64,000 bases of DNA from Streptomyces hyaluromycini. Its GTDB lineage: Bacteria > Actinomycetota > Actinomycetes > Streptomycetales > Streptomycetaceae. The stretch spans positions 804,712-868,711 of the forward strand of contig NZ_BCFL01000019.1 in assembly GCF_002217755.1 (NCBI RefSeq), in the 5' to 3' direction. The position numbers and the translations under genes were made by a program. This document shows, in pieces, positions 8,040-17,308 of this stretch (position 1 is its first letter; every line of letters starts with the position of its first letter). Below the pieces are notes generated by a model that was not told where the DNA came from, did no database searches, and saw only the letters and a program-made list of their open reading frames with translations.

Positions 8040-9349
8040 TCATGCGAAGGAGAGTGACACCGGTACCGGCCAGAGCGGGCGCGGCGGCGGCCGCCCTGGT
8101 CCTCGCCGGGGCGGGCGCCCTGCTCGGCGCGACCGCGGGGACCGCCCAGGCGGCCGAGGTGTCGTACGCCACCCACTGCGTACCGCCCGCGGGGGTCGCC
8201 GACCCGGTCGACGGGACCACCAAGGTCGAGATCACCGCGCCCGCCACGGCGAAGGTCGGCGAGACCGTCGACATCACCTGGAAGTTCGTGCAGGCCGCGT
8301 CCAAGAACCCGGACATCATCGTCATCGAAAAGAACAAGGTCCAGCCGTCCGGCACGCTCAAGGCGGCCGGCGCCCAGACCGCCGACATCGCCATGCAGGG
8401 GCCGCGCGAGAACCCGGAGATCCCCAAGGGCGGCGACATGGTGCTGTCCGACATGACCGGCACGCTGAAACTGACGTCGCCCGGCGAGGTGACGCTCACG
8501 CCGGACGCGTACACGGTCAACGCGTACGGGACGGACACCGTGTGCACGCCGACGGCGACGGTGCCGAAGGCGGCGACCATCGAGGTGACCGGAACCGGTT
8601 CGAGCGAGTCGGCGAGCCCGTCCGACAGCACCTCGGCCTCGGCGTCCCCCTCCGACTCGGCGTCGGCGTCTGCCTCCGCGTCCACGTCTGCCTCCGCCTC
8701 TGCCTCCGCGTCCGCGTCCGACGGCACGGGCAGCGGCCAGACCGACTTCACGGGCAAGGAGGTCAAGATCCCCTACGCCTGCAAGACGCCCCTCGGCGAC
8801 AAGAGCGCGACCTCGCCGGTGCAGATCAACGCCAAGAAGGACGGCGGCAGCTTCGACCTCACCGTGAAGTTCAACGGGTCGGTGATGGACAGCCCCGCCC
8901 CCATCCCGGCGGACTCGGTGAAACCGTCGATGGAGGTCGTCCTGGGCGGCGCCGACAAGGGCACGGTCCATGTGGAGGGCCCCACCAACTCCTCCGCGAT
9001 CAAGACCGGCGACCCGATTCAGATCCCGGACCTGACGGGCACCTACAAGCCGGGGGCGAGCGGCGAGTCGACCCTGTCGCCGGGCGTCCTGACGGTCGAG
9101 GCCCTCGGTACGACCACGACGTGCACGCCGACCAAGACGGCGGTCTCCCTGACCCTGGACACGACCGAGCAGGCGAGCGGGGCGTCGGGTTCGACGACGT
9201 CGGGCGGCTCGTCGAGCAGTAGCGGTGGACTCGCAGAGACGGGCGACAGCAGCAATGGGGCACTGAAGGCACTGGGCCTGGTGGCAGGAACGGCGATTCT
9301 GCTGGGCGGCGCGGTCTTCACCTTCATGCCTCGAAAGAGGACGAGGTAA
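8036..9349 (+). CDS. Two-domain surface protein with LAETG sorting signal
   Basis: A 437-residue protein. The GTG at 8036 is chosen because GAAAGGA lies 6 bp upstream; an ATG two codons later is possible. After a signal peptide ending at AQAAE, a first domain (about 40-185, Cys at THCVPP and TVCTPT) is joined by a Ser/Ala/Asp-rich linker (about 195-235) to a second (about 240-380, Cys at YACKTP and TTCTPT). The C-terminus has LAETG, a hydrophobic helix and a basic tail; LAxTG is the preferred signal of class E actinobacterial sortases. The second domain matches that of the first gene of the operon, so duplication is likely. Confidence 0.75.
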   Translation: MIMRRRVTPVPARAGAAAAALVLAGAGALLGATAGTAQAAEVSYATHCVPPAGVADPVDGTTKVEITAPATAKVGETVDITWKFVQAASKNPDIIVIEKNKVQPSGTLKAAGAQTADIAMQGPRENPEIPKGGDMVLSDMTGTLKLTSPGEVTLTPDAYTVNAYGTDTVCTPTATVPKAATIEVTGTGSSESASPSDSTSASASPSDSASASASASTSASASASASASDGTGSGQTDFTGKEVKIPYACKTPLGDKSATSPVQINAKKDGGSFDLTVKFNGSVMDSPAPIPADSVKPSMEVVLGGADKGTVHVEGPTNSSAIKTGDPIQIPDLTGTYKPGASGESTLSPGVLTVEALGTTTTCTPTKTAVSLTLDTTEQASGASGSTTSGGSSSSSGGLAETGDSSNGALKALGLVAGTAILLGGAVFTFMPRKRTR

Positions 9350-9354
9350 TCGAC

Positions 9355-9389
9355 TCAGGGGCGCGGGGAACTGCGTGATCAACCCCCAC
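9355..9389. repeat. Dispersed intergenic repeat, copy 2
   Basis: GGGGCGCGGGGAACTGCGTG followed by ATCAACCCCCA is the reverse-oriented core of the family at 5189. It starts right after the LAETG gene stop. Confidence 0.65.
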
Positions 9390-9410
9390 GCGCCGTTTGC
9401 CGACAACGCA

Positions 9411-9448
9411 AGAGGGCCACCCCATTCACAAGAATGCGGTGGCCCTCT
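9411..9448. terminator. Bidirectional intrinsic terminator
   Basis: AGAGGGCCACC at 9411-9421 pairs perfectly with GGTGGCCCTCT at 9438-9448, with an inner CATTC/GAATG extension. It lies between convergent genes, the surface operon (+) and the POT transporter (-). Confidence 0.8.
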
Positions 9449-9460
9449 GTCAGAAGACGA

Positions 9461-10957
9461 TCAGTGAACGTCTCCCATGAGCTCCCGGACCTTCTTCCGG
9501 TACATCCACACCGCCGCACCGGCAAGCACCGCCAGCGCCGCCTGGAACGCCACGATCCCCGTCTTGTTCAGGTCGACACCCGCGATGGACAGCAGACCGG
9601 TCGTCGCGTCACCCGCGGTGACCGCGAGGAACCACACGCCCATCATCTGGGACGCGTACTTCGCCGGAGCCATCTTGGTCGTCACGGACAGACCCACCGG
9701 GGACAGCAGCAGCTCACCCACGGTCTGCACGAAGTAGATCCCGACCAGCCACATCGCCGCGGCCTTGTGCCCGCCGTCCGCGATCGACAGCGGCGCGAGG
9801 AACAGGAAGAACGACGCACCGATCAGCACCAGACCACCGGCGAACTTCACGGCCGTGCTCGGCTCCTTGCCGCGCCGCGCCATCGCCAGCCACGCCCAGG
9901 CGAACACCGGCGCGAACGCCATGATCATGACCGGGTTGACGGACTGGTACCAGGAGACCGGGAAGTTCCAGCCGAAGATGGTGTTCTTGGCGGACGCGTC
10001 GGCGAACAGGGAGACGGTGGAGCCACCCTGGTCGTAGATCATCCAGAAGACCGCGGCGGCCACGAAGAACCAGATGTACGCGCTCATCTTGCCCTGATCG
10101 GCGCGGTCCAGGTCCTTGTCCCGCTTGATGCGGGCGATGACGACGACCGGGATCAGCAGACCGGCGATGGTGATCGGGACCAGCAGCCAGTTCAGCGTGT
10201 AGACCCCGGAGACACCCACGACGAGGTAGAAGACGGCGGCGACGCCCGCCCACACCGCGGCCTTGGTCAGCGTGGCCTTCTTCTCGGCGTCCGACAGCGG
10301 CGTCGGGACGATGTCCGAGCGCGAGCTCAGGTGGCGCGTGCCGAGCAGGAACTGGGCGAGACCCAGCGCCATGCCGAGCGCGGCCAGCGCGAAGCCGATG
10401 TGCCAGTTGTAGTTCTCACCGACCGTACCGATGACCAGCGGCGCGGCGAACGCGCCCAGGTTGATGCCGATGTAGAAGAGCGTGAAGCCACCGTCACGGC
10501 GCGGGTCGTCCGGACCGTCGTACAGGTGGCCGACCATCGTGGAGATATTGGCCTTCAGCAGGCCTGAGCCTATGGCGACCAGGCCGAGGCCCGCGAAGAA
10601 GGTGCCGGAGCTGGGCAGCGCCAGCGTCAGGTGGCCGAGCATGATGATCACGCCCGCGACGGCGACCGTCTTGCGGGGGCCGAGGACGCGGTCGGCGAAC
10701 CAGCCGCCCGGCAGGGCGAGCAGGTACACGAGCGACAGGTAGACGGAGTAGATCGCCGTCGCCGTGGCCGCGCTCATGTGCAGGCCGCCGGGAGCGACCA
10801 GGTACAGCGGGAGCAGGGCCTTCATGCCGTAGTAGGAGAATCGCTCCCACATCTCGGTCATGAAGAGAGTGGCCAGTCCGCGGGGGTGGCCGAAGAAGGT
10901 CTTCTCGGAACCGGGGGTGCCCGGTCGGACCGAGTCCTTCGTCAGGCTGGACGCCAT
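9461..10957 (-). CDS. POT-family proton-coupled oligopeptide transporter
   Basis: A 498-residue major-facilitator protein. The N-terminal FFGHPRGLATLFMTEMWERFSYYGMKALL carries the ExxERFxYYG signature of POT/PTR peptide symporters, and GGxxAD and FYIGINLGAF motifs follow. About 12-14 membrane helices are evident. It imports di- and tripeptides with protons. The ATG at 10957 gives the N-terminus normal for the family; longer in-frame extensions run through non-conserved sequence. It is divergent from the two-component system, across 488 bp. Two peptidase-like genes occur about 6 kb further on. Confidence 0.9.
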   Translation of the reverse strand: MASSLTKDSVRPGTPGSEKTFFGHPRGLATLFMTEMWERFSYYGMKALLPLYLVAPGGLHMSAATATAIYSVYLSLVYLLALPGGWFADRVLGPRKTVAVAGVIIMLGHLTLALPSSGTFFAGLGLVAIGSGLLKANISTMVGHLYDGPDDPRRDGGFTLFYIGINLGAFAAPLVIGTVGENYNWHIGFALAALGMALGLAQFLLGTRHLSSRSDIVPTPLSDAEKKATLTKAAVWAGVAAVFYLVVGVSGVYTLNWLLVPITIAGLLIPVVVIARIKRDKDLDRADQGKMSAYIWFFVAAAVFWMIYDQGGSTVSLFADASAKNTIFGWNFPVSWYQSVNPVMIMAFAPVFAWAWLAMARRGKEPSTAVKFAGGLVLIGASFFLFLAPLSIADGGHKAAAMWLVGIYFVQTVGELLLSPVGLSVTTKMAPAKYASQMMGVWFLAVTAGDATTGLLSIAGVDLNKTGIVAFQAALAVLAGAAVWMYRKKVRELMGDVH

Positions 10958-11445
10958 GGTCGTTCCTTGCTGGTCGGAGCGCGCGGTGGGGCTCTGCGCG
11001 CCCGTGGGGGGAGCGGCCGGCACCGGCGGGTCGGACCGTCCATCCCACGCCCAGGGGAGTCCGCCCCGGGTCGCGGAGCGGCGGACGGCGACCACCGGGA
11101 TCCACGCCCCGTGACGCTGTGTCGCGTCCGGAGCCCGGCCAGAGGTCATTCCTTTCAAGGCTGGCAGGCCAGCCCGCACACAAAAGAGACCTTCAGCGCG
11201 ACATGCCCACCAAAGGTCACCGGGTGTACTACAGGCGTTCACGTCACTGTACGTCAGGACACTGCCGGATATGGAAGGACTTGAGACAGGGATCACAGGT
11301 GTCGGTGGAACCTCGCACCCGGTTTCGAAGGTCCCTCCTACGATCGCACCTTTCGCCCATAGGTTCGTACCACTGTGCCCCAAGGTAAGAATCCCTGGTG
11401 CCGATCACACTCCAGTACTGCGCGTAATCGGACTACCATCACCCC
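10958..11445. promoter_or_regulatory. Divergent regulatory region, POT transporter / response regulator
   Basis: This 488-bp gap has no convincing gene. It holds the direct repeat ACGTCA at 11241-11246 and 11251-11256 (one helical turn apart), a possible operator. AT-richer sequence just before 11446 is a likely promoter of the response-regulator gene, with a short leader. Confidence 0.3.
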
Positions 11446-12123
11446 ATGACCCGTGTACTGCTCGCCGAGGACGACGCGTCCATCTCGGAGCCGCTGGCCC
11501 GCGCACTGCGCCGGGAAGGTTACGAGGTCGAGGTGCGCGAGGACGGACCCGCCGCGCTCGACGCCGGAATGCAGGGCGGCGTCGACCTGGTCGTGCTGGA
11601 CCTCGGGCTGCCCGGCATGGACGGCCTTGAGGTCGCGCGTCGGCTGCGTGCCGAGGGCCACGCCGTGCCGATCCTCATCCTGACCGCGCGGGCCGACGAG
11701 GTGGACACCGTCGTCGGTCTCGACGCGGGCGCCGACGACTACGTCACCAAGCCGTTCCGGCTCGCCGAACTGCTGGCCCGGGTGCGGGCGCTGCTGCGGC
11801 GCGGTGCCGCGGAGCCGGCGCAGCCGCCGGCCACGCACGGGGTGCGGATCGACGTGGAGTCGCACCGGGCGTGGATGGGCGACGAGGAACTCCAGCTCAC
11901 CGCGAAGGAGTTCGACCTGCTGCGGGTGCTGGTGCGGGACGCGGGGCGGGTCGTCACGCGGGACCAGCTGATGCGGGAGGTCTGGGACACCACGTGGTGG
12001 TCGTCGACCAAGACGCTCGACATGCACATCTCGTGGCTGCGCAAGAAGCTCGGCGACGATGCGGCGAACCCTCGGTACATCGCTACCGTGCGTGGTGTCG
12101 GGTTCCGGTTCGAGAAGAGCTGA
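11446..12123 (+). CDS. OmpR-family response regulator
   Basis: A 225-residue regulator. The receiver has Asp9/Asp10, phospho-acceptor Asp52 (VVLDLGLPGMDG), Thr80 and Lys102 (TKPF). The C-terminal winged helix is intact (LTAKEFDLLRVLVRDAGRVVTRDQL, then TLDMHISWLRKKLG and RGVGFRFE). It is followed after 118 bp by a histidine kinase in the same direction, separated by a dispersed repeat that abuts the kinase start. The signal sensed is not evident from the sequence. Confidence 0.9.
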   Translation: MTRVLLAEDDASISEPLARALRREGYEVEVREDGPAALDAGMQGGVDLVVLDLGLPGMDGLEVARRLRAEGHAVPILILTARADEVDTVVGLDAGADDYVTKPFRLAELLARVRALLRRGAAEPAQPPATHGVRIDVESHRAWMGDEELQLTAKEFDLLRVLVRDAGRVVTRDQLMREVWDTTWWSSTKTLDMHISWLRKKLGDDAANPRYIATVRGVGFRFEKS

Positions 12124-12175
12124 GTGCGGAGCGCCGTGGGTGGTACATCACAGTGTGCGACTGGCCGTCGTGTGT

Positions 12176-12241
12176 GGCTGGTCGCGCCCACGCGGCGGAG
12201 CCGCAAATATCAACGTCCCGCGCCCCTGAAGGGGCGCTGAA
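12176..12241. repeat. Dispersed repeat, copy 3, abutting the kinase start
   Basis: Family member ending in the hairpin GCGCCCC (12220-12226), loop TGAA, GGGGCGC (12231-12237). The GTG start of the kinase follows at 12242, so the hairpin overlaps the only plausible ribosome-binding sequence (AAGGGG). Confidence 0.65.
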
Positions 12242-13513
12242 GTGCGGCGGCGTCTGATTCAGTCCACCCTCGCCGTCGTACTCGTCGTCATTGCCGTGTT
12301 CGGTGTCTCCTTGGTGATCGTCGAGAGTCGGACGATCAGCAACAGCGCCCAGGACCGCGTCGACTCCGAGGCCCTCCGGCTCGCCAGCATCGTCGACAGT
12401 CGGATCCTCGAGGACGAGGACGTCACCGGCGAGATACTGCGCAGTCAGGTCGGCAAGGACCAGTACGCCGTCATCCGGATCCCGGGCAAGCCGCCTATCG
12501 AGCTCGGGGTCAAGCCCGAGGGCGATGTCATCCACTACACGGCCGACGGTGAGGAAGGCGAGACGGTCACCGTCCAGGAGCCGCGGTCGACCGTGACCCG
12601 GGAGGTCGGCCGTACGCTGCTGATCATCGGGGCCGTCGCGCTGCTCGCCGTGATCGCCGCCGTGCTGCTCGCCATCCGGCAGGCCAACCGGCTCTCCTCC
12701 CCGCTCACCGACCTCGCCGAGACCGCCGAGCGGCTCGGCTCGGGCGACCCGCGGCCCCGGCACAAGCGGTACGGCGTCCCGGAGCTGGACCGGGTCGCCG
12801 ATGTGCTGGACTCCTCCGCCGAGCGGATCGGGCGGATGCTGACCGCGGAGCGGCGCCTGGCCGCCGACGCCTCCCACCAGCTGCGCACCCCCCTGACCGC
12901 GCTGTCCATGCGGCTTGAGGAGATCACCCTCACCGACGACCCGGACACCGTGAAGGAGGAGGCGAACGTCGCGTTGACGCAGGTGGAGCGGCTCACGGAC
13001 GTCGTCGAGCGGCTGCTGACGAACTCCCGCGACCCGCGTACCGGCTCCGCCGTCTCCTTCGACCTGGACGAGGTCATCCAGCAGCAGCTCGCCGAGTGGC
13101 GGCCCGCCTACCGCAGCTACGGCCGGGCGATCGTCAGCTCCGGCAAACGGCATCTGCGGGCGGTGGGCACGCCGGGCGCGGTGGCGCAGGTGCTGGCCGC
13201 GCTGATCGAGAACTCGCTGATGCACGGCGGTGGCACGGTCGCCCTGCGGACCAGGGTGACCGGCAACCAGGCGGTGGTCGAGGTGACCGACGAGGGTGCC
13301 GGGGTCCCAGCCGACCTGGGCAACCGCATCTTCGAGCGGACCATCAGCGGCCGTAACTCCACCGGGATCGGGCTGGCCGTCGCGCGTGACCTCGCGGAGG
13401 CCGACGGCGGCCGTCTGGAGCTGCTCCAGGCCCAGCCGCCGGTGTTCGGCCTGTTCCTGTCCCGCACGCCGCCGCCGCACAAGCCGGACGACGACCTGCC
13501 CATGGTCCGCTGA
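12242..13513 (+). CDS. Sensor histidine kinase
   Basis: A 423-residue kinase. Membrane helices lie at about 8-28 and 125-146, with a roughly 95-residue sensor loop outside. A HAMP-like linker leads to the H box DASHQLRTPLTAL (His212), then N box LIENSLMHGG, G1 DEGAGVP and the G2 loop STGIGLAVARDLAEADGG. It phosphorylates the adjacent OmpR-type regulator. The GTG at 12242 is the only good start and its ribosome-binding site falls within a dispersed repeat hairpin. Its 3' end lies only 6 bp from the convergent GtrA gene. Confidence 0.9.
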   Translation: MRRRLIQSTLAVVLVVIAVFGVSLVIVESRTISNSAQDRVDSEALRLASIVDSRILEDEDVTGEILRSQVGKDQYAVIRIPGKPPIELGVKPEGDVIHYTADGEEGETVTVQEPRSTVTREVGRTLLIIGAVALLAVIAAVLLAIRQANRLSSPLTDLAETAERLGSGDPRPRHKRYGVPELDRVADVLDSSAERIGRMLTAERRLAADASHQLRTPLTALSMRLEEITLTDDPDTVKEEANVALTQVERLTDVVERLLTNSRDPRTGSAVSFDLDEVIQQQLAEWRPAYRSYGRAIVSSGKRHLRAVGTPGAVAQVLAALIENSLMHGGGTVALRTRVTGNQAVVEVTDEGAGVPADLGNRIFERTISGRNSTGIGLAVARDLAEADGGRLELLQAQPPVFGLFLSRTPPPHKPDDDLPMVR

Positions 13514-13519
13514 GGCGTC

Positions 13520-14023
13520 CTAGCGGACCTGCTGCCTGGGCTTCTCGGTGTCGGCGGCCCGCTCCAGGATGGCCTCCGCGTCCGCGACCGTCTCGCGGGC
13601 CGGCAGCGCCTTGAACACCCAGGTGCGGTAGGACCAGAAACGGAACAGCGTCGCCACGCCGATGCCGACGAACTTGAAGACGTTGCTCTGCAGCGGGCTG
13701 TCCCAGCCGAAGCCGTAGGTGGCGAGATACAGCAGACCGTTCTCGATCACCAGGCCGACCGCGCTGAACAGCAGGAACAGGGTGAGTTCCTTGGTGCGGC
13801 CGCTCTTCTCGCGGTCCCGGTACGTCCAGTAGCGGAAGCCGAGGTAATTGAAGACGATGGCGACAACGGTCGCTATGACGCTCGCCCGTACCACCGGCAG
13901 GTTGGTGACGTGCCGGACCACGTTGAACACGCCGAGATTGACGAGAATGCCGGCCCCGCCGACCGCGCCGAATTTGGCGACCTCGCGTACGAGCCGTTGC
14001 AGCCCCGAGGAACCACGTTCCAT
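13520..14023 (-). CDS. GtrA-family membrane protein
   Basis: A 167-residue protein with four membrane helices (about 20-40, 50-70, 88-108, 120-140). Motifs KFGAVGGAGILVNLGVFNV, FNYLGFRYWTY and FRFWSYRTWVF are diagnostic of GtrA/DPMS-like proteins, which help move or hold polyprenyl-linked sugars across the membrane. The ATG at 14023 is preferred. It is divergent from purK and convergent with the histidine kinase. Given the glycopolymer genes elsewhere in this window a role in cell-wall glycosylation is plausible, but its glycosyltransferase partner is not adjacent. Confidence 0.8.
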   Translation of the reverse strand: MERGSSGLQRLVREVAKFGAVGGAGILVNLGVFNVVRHVTNLPVVRASVIATVVAIVFNYLGFRYWTYRDREKSGRTKELTLFLLFSAVGLVIENGLLYLATYGFGWDSPLQSNVFKFVGIGVATLFRFWSYRTWVFKALPARETVADAEAILERAADTEKPRQQVR

Positions 14024-14230
14024 GGTTGTGCTGGCTCCCGTCCGTAGGTATTGGCGACCCAGCCACTCTAACGACCCAGTATGTCCCGCGCCTGTGGATG
14101 GCGACACAGGTCGGGAACGGCTTGGAAAGAGCACCGGAAAAGCGGGGCAAGAGGCGGCGAAGCGACAGGTAAGAGCCCTGGTCGAGGGCGCGGAAACCAG
14201 CCACCCTGGCGCGGCCGATACCCTAAGGGC

Positions 14231-15370
14231 GTGACGTTCCCGGTAGTCGGCATGGTCGGCGGGGGTCAGCTCGCTCGTATGACACACGAGGCGGGCATCC
14301 CGTTGGGCATCAGGTTCAAGCTCCTCAGTGACACCCCTCAGGACTCGGCGGCCCAGGTGGTGAGCGATGTCGTCATCGGCGACTACCGCGACCTGGACAC
14401 GCTGCGTGCTTTCGCGCAGGGCTGCGATGTGATCACCTTCGATCACGAGCACGTCCCCACCGAGCACCTGCGGGCCCTGGAGGCGGACGGCATCCCCGTG
14501 CGCCCCGGTCCCGACGCGCTGGTGCACGCCCAGGACAAGGGCGTGATGCGGGCGAAGCTCGACGCGATCGGCGTGCCGTGCCCGCGGCACCGCATCGTGA
14601 CCGACGCGGAGGACGTGGTCCGCTTCGCCGCCGAGGGCGACGGCTTCCCGGTCGTCCTCAAGACGGTCCGCGGCGGCTACGACGGCAAGGGCGTGTGGGT
14701 CGTGGAGACGGCCGAGGAGGCCACCGACCCCTTCCGGGCCGGCGTGCCCGTCCTCGCCGAGGAGAAGGTCGACTACGTCCGCGAGCTCGCCGCCAACGTC
14801 GTACGCTCCCCGCACGGCCAGGCCGTCGCCTACCCGGTGGTCGAGTCCCGGCAGGTGAACGGCGTCTGCGACACGGTCATCGCCCCCGCACCCGATCTCG
14901 ACGAGTCCCTCGCGCTGCAGGCCGAGGAGATGGCCCTGCGGATCGCCAAGGAGCTGGGCGTGGTCGGCCACCTGGCCGTCGAGCTGTTCCAGACCCGCGA
15001 CGGCCGCATCCTCGTCAACGAACTGGCGATGCGCCCGCACAACTCCGGCCACTGGAGCCAGGACGGCGCGATCACCAGCCAGTTCGCCAACCATGTGCGG
15101 GCGGTTCTCGACCTGCCCCTGGGCGACCCGCGGCCCCGCGCCAGGTGGACGGTCATGGTCAACGTCCTGGGCGGCGACTACCCGGACATGTACTCCGCGT
15201 ACCTGCACTGCATGGCCCGCGACCCCAAACTGAAGATCCACATGTACGGCAAGGACGTGAAGCCCGGCCGTAAGGTCGGCCACGTCAACACCTACGGCGA
15301 CGACCTGGACGACGTTCTTGAGCGCGCACGTCACGCTGCCGGCTACCTGAGAGGCACGATCACCGAATGA
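14231..15370 (+). CDS. purK: 5-(carboxyamino)imidazole ribonucleotide synthase
   Basis: A 379-residue ATP-grasp enzyme: AIR + ATP + bicarbonate gives N5-CAIR in purine synthesis. VGMVGGGQLARM opens the nucleotide-binding N domain; KTVRGGYDGKGVWVV is the ATP-grasp loop; ELAMRPHNSGHWSQDG carries the metal and substrate ligands. GTG start at 14231 gives the normal N-terminus. It overlaps purE by 4 bp, the usual purK-purE coupling. Confidence 0.95.
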   Translation: MTFPVVGMVGGGQLARMTHEAGIPLGIRFKLLSDTPQDSAAQVVSDVVIGDYRDLDTLRAFAQGCDVITFDHEHVPTEHLRALEADGIPVRPGPDALVHAQDKGVMRAKLDAIGVPCPRHRIVTDAEDVVRFAAEGDGFPVVLKTVRGGYDGKGVWVVETAEEATDPFRAGVPVLAEEKVDYVRELAANVVRSPHGQAVAYPVVESRQVNGVCDTVIAPAPDLDESLALQAEEMALRIAKELGVVGHLAVELFQTRDGRILVNELAMRPHNSGHWSQDGAITSQFANHVRAVLDLPLGDPRPRARWTVMVNVLGGDYPDMYSAYLHCMARDPKLKIHMYGKDVKPGRKVGHVNTYGDDLDDVLERARHAAGYLRGTITE

Positions 15371-15888
15371 GCCCTGTTGTTGGCATCGTCATGGGTTCGG
15401 ACTCCGACTGGCCCGTCATGGAGGCCGCCGCGAAGGCCCTCGACGAGTTCGAGATCGCCTACGAGGTCGACGTCGTCTCCGCGCACCGCATGCCGCGCGA
15501 GATGGTGACGTACGGCGAGCAGGCCGCCGAGCGCGGCCTGAAGGTGATCATCGCGGGTGCGGGCGGTGCCGCCCACCTGCCGGGCATGCTCGCCTCCGTG
15601 ACCCCCCTCCCGGTCATCGGCGTGCCCGTCCCGCTGAAGTACCTGGACGGCATGGACTCCCTGCTCTCCATCGTGCAGATGCCGGCCGGCGTCCCGGTCG
15701 CCACGGTCTCGGTCGCCGGTGCCCGCAACGCGGGCCTGCTGGCCGCCCGGATCCTCGCCGCCCACGACGAGGACCTGCTGCAGAAGATGCGCGACTTCCA
15801 GCAGGACCTCAACGACCAGGCCACCGAGAAGGGCAAGCGGCTGCGGGCCAAGGTCGAGGGGCCGAGCGGCTTCGGCTTCGGCAAGTAG
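15367..15888 (+). CDS. purE: N5-carboxyaminoimidazole ribonucleotide mutase
   Basis: A 173-residue class I PurE. MGSDSDWPVM binds the phosphate, SAHRMP contains His40 (general acid), and GAGGAAHLPGM lines the active site. It moves the carboxyl group from N5-CAIR to C4 (CAIR). Starts with an ATGA overlap with purK. A dipeptidase gene follows after 21 bp and may be co-transcribed. Confidence 0.95.
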   Translation: MSPVVGIVMGSDSDWPVMEAAAKALDEFEIAYEVDVVSAHRMPREMVTYGEQAAERGLKVIIAGAGGAAHLPGMLASVTPLPVIGVPVPLKYLDGMDSLLSIVQMPAGVPVATVSVAGARNAGLLAARILAAHDEDLLQKMRDFQQDLNDQATEKGKRLRAKVEGPSGFGFGK

Positions 15889-15909
15889 GACTCCGGGAAG
15901 TAACACGCA

Positions 15910-17088
15910 ATGACGTCCCTCGATGAAGCCCGGTCCCTGCTGCGCGAGTTCCCGGTCGTCGACGGCCACAACGACCTGCCGTACGCACTGCGCGAGCAGG
16001 TCCGCTACGACCTCGACGCCCGTGACATCGCCACCCACCAGAACGCGCATCTGCACACCGACATCCCGCGTCTGCGCGAGGGCGGGGTGGGTGCCCAGTA
16101 CTGGTCGGTGTACGTCCGCTCGGACCTGCCGGGCGCGGTCCCGGCGACCCTCGAACAGATCGACTGCGTACGGCAGTTGATCGCCCGTTACCCGGCCGAC
16201 CTGCGGGCCGCGCTGACCGCCGCGGACATGGAGGCGGCGCGCGCGGAAGGCCGTATCGCCTCTCTCATGGGTGCGGAGGGCGGCCACTCCATCGACAACT
16301 CGCTGGGCACCCTGCGCGGTCTGTACGAGCTGGGCGTGCGCTACATGACGCTCACCCACAACGACAACAACGACTGGGCGGACTCGGCGACCGACGAGCC
16401 GAACGTGGGCGGTCTGTCGGCCTTCGGCCGCGAGGTCGTGCGGGAGATGAACCGCCTGGGCATGCTGGTCGACCTCTCCCACGTGGCGGCCACGACCATG
16501 CGCGCCGCCCTCGACACCAGCACCGCCCCGGTGATCTTCTCCCACTCCTCCTCCCGGGCGGTCTGCGACCACCCCCGCAACATCCCGGACGACGTCCTCG
16601 AACGCCTCTCGGGCAACGGCGGCATGGCGATGGTGACGTTCGTGCCGAAGTTCGTGCTCCAGGCGGCGGTCGACTGGACGGCGGCAGCCGACGACAACAT
16701 GCGCGCCCACGGCTTCCACCACCTCGACACCACCGAGGACGCGATGAAGATCCACCGGGCCTTCGAGGAGAGCCACCCCCGCCCGATCGCCACCACCGCC
16801 ACGGTCGCCGACCACCTCGACCACATGCGCGAGGTCGCCGGCATCGACCACCTCGGCATCGGCGGCGACTACGACGGCACCGCCTTCACCCCCGACGGCC
16901 TCAGCGACGTCTCCGGCTACCCCAACCTCGTCGCCGAGCTGCTGGACCGCGGCTGGTCCAGGTCCGACCTGGCCAAGCTGACCTGGCAGAACGCGGTCCG
17001 GGTGCTGGGCGCGGCGGAGGACGTGGCCCGCGACCTCCAGGAGACACGCGGGCCGTCCAACGCGACCATCTCCGACCTGGACGGCTGA
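15910..17088 (+). CDS. M19 family (renal-type) dipeptidase
   Basis: A 392-residue zinc dipeptidase. All binuclear metal ligands expected for the family are visible: His20 and Asp22 (DGHND), Glu123 (GAEGG), His191 (DLSH), His212 (SHSSSR) and Asp320 (GGDYDG). It hydrolyses dipeptides, including those with D-residues, in the cytoplasm (no signal peptide). It sits 21 bp after purE. A diverged paralogue lacking these ligands follows. A homologue from S. coelicolor has, to my memory, a solved structure. Confidence 0.9.
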   Translation: MTSLDEARSLLREFPVVDGHNDLPYALREQVRYDLDARDIATHQNAHLHTDIPRLREGGVGAQYWSVYVRSDLPGAVPATLEQIDCVRQLIARYPADLRAALTAADMEAARAEGRIASLMGAEGGHSIDNSLGTLRGLYELGVRYMTLTHNDNNDWADSATDEPNVGGLSAFGREVVREMNRLGMLVDLSHVAATTMRAALDTSTAPVIFSHSSSRAVCDHPRNIPDDVLERLSGNGGMAMVTFVPKFVLQAAVDWTAAADDNMRAHGFHHLDTTEDAMKIHRAFEESHPRPIATTATVADHLDHMREVAGIDHLGIGGDYDGTAFTPDGLSDVSGYPNLVAELLDRGWSRSDLAKLTWQNAVRVLGAAEDVARDLQETRGPSNATISDLDG

Positions 17089-17099
17089 TCGACCGATCG

Positions 17100-17140
17100 T
17101 GAGGGCGGGGCAGCCGGCGCGGCCGGCCGCACCGCCCTCA
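17100..17140. terminator. GC-rich hairpin after the dipeptidase
   Basis: TGAGGGCGG (17100-17108) pairs with CCGCCCTCA (17132-17140), enclosing a GGCCGGCC palindrome. It lies 12 bp after the dipeptidase stop. No U-tract follows, typical of Streptomyces terminators. Confidence 0.6.
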
Positions 17141-17308
17141 CGCGTGGAGCGGCACGACCGGGTACCGCGGCCCGGCGGGGGACGCGGCCCGGCGGGGGAC
17201 GCGGCGTACCCCCGAACGCCCCATCCACCAGGAACCCTCCCGGGCAGGCGTGCGACGGTGGGCTACAGCCCCTTCACGACGTAGGTCACGCGACGTACGG
17301 AGCCCTTC

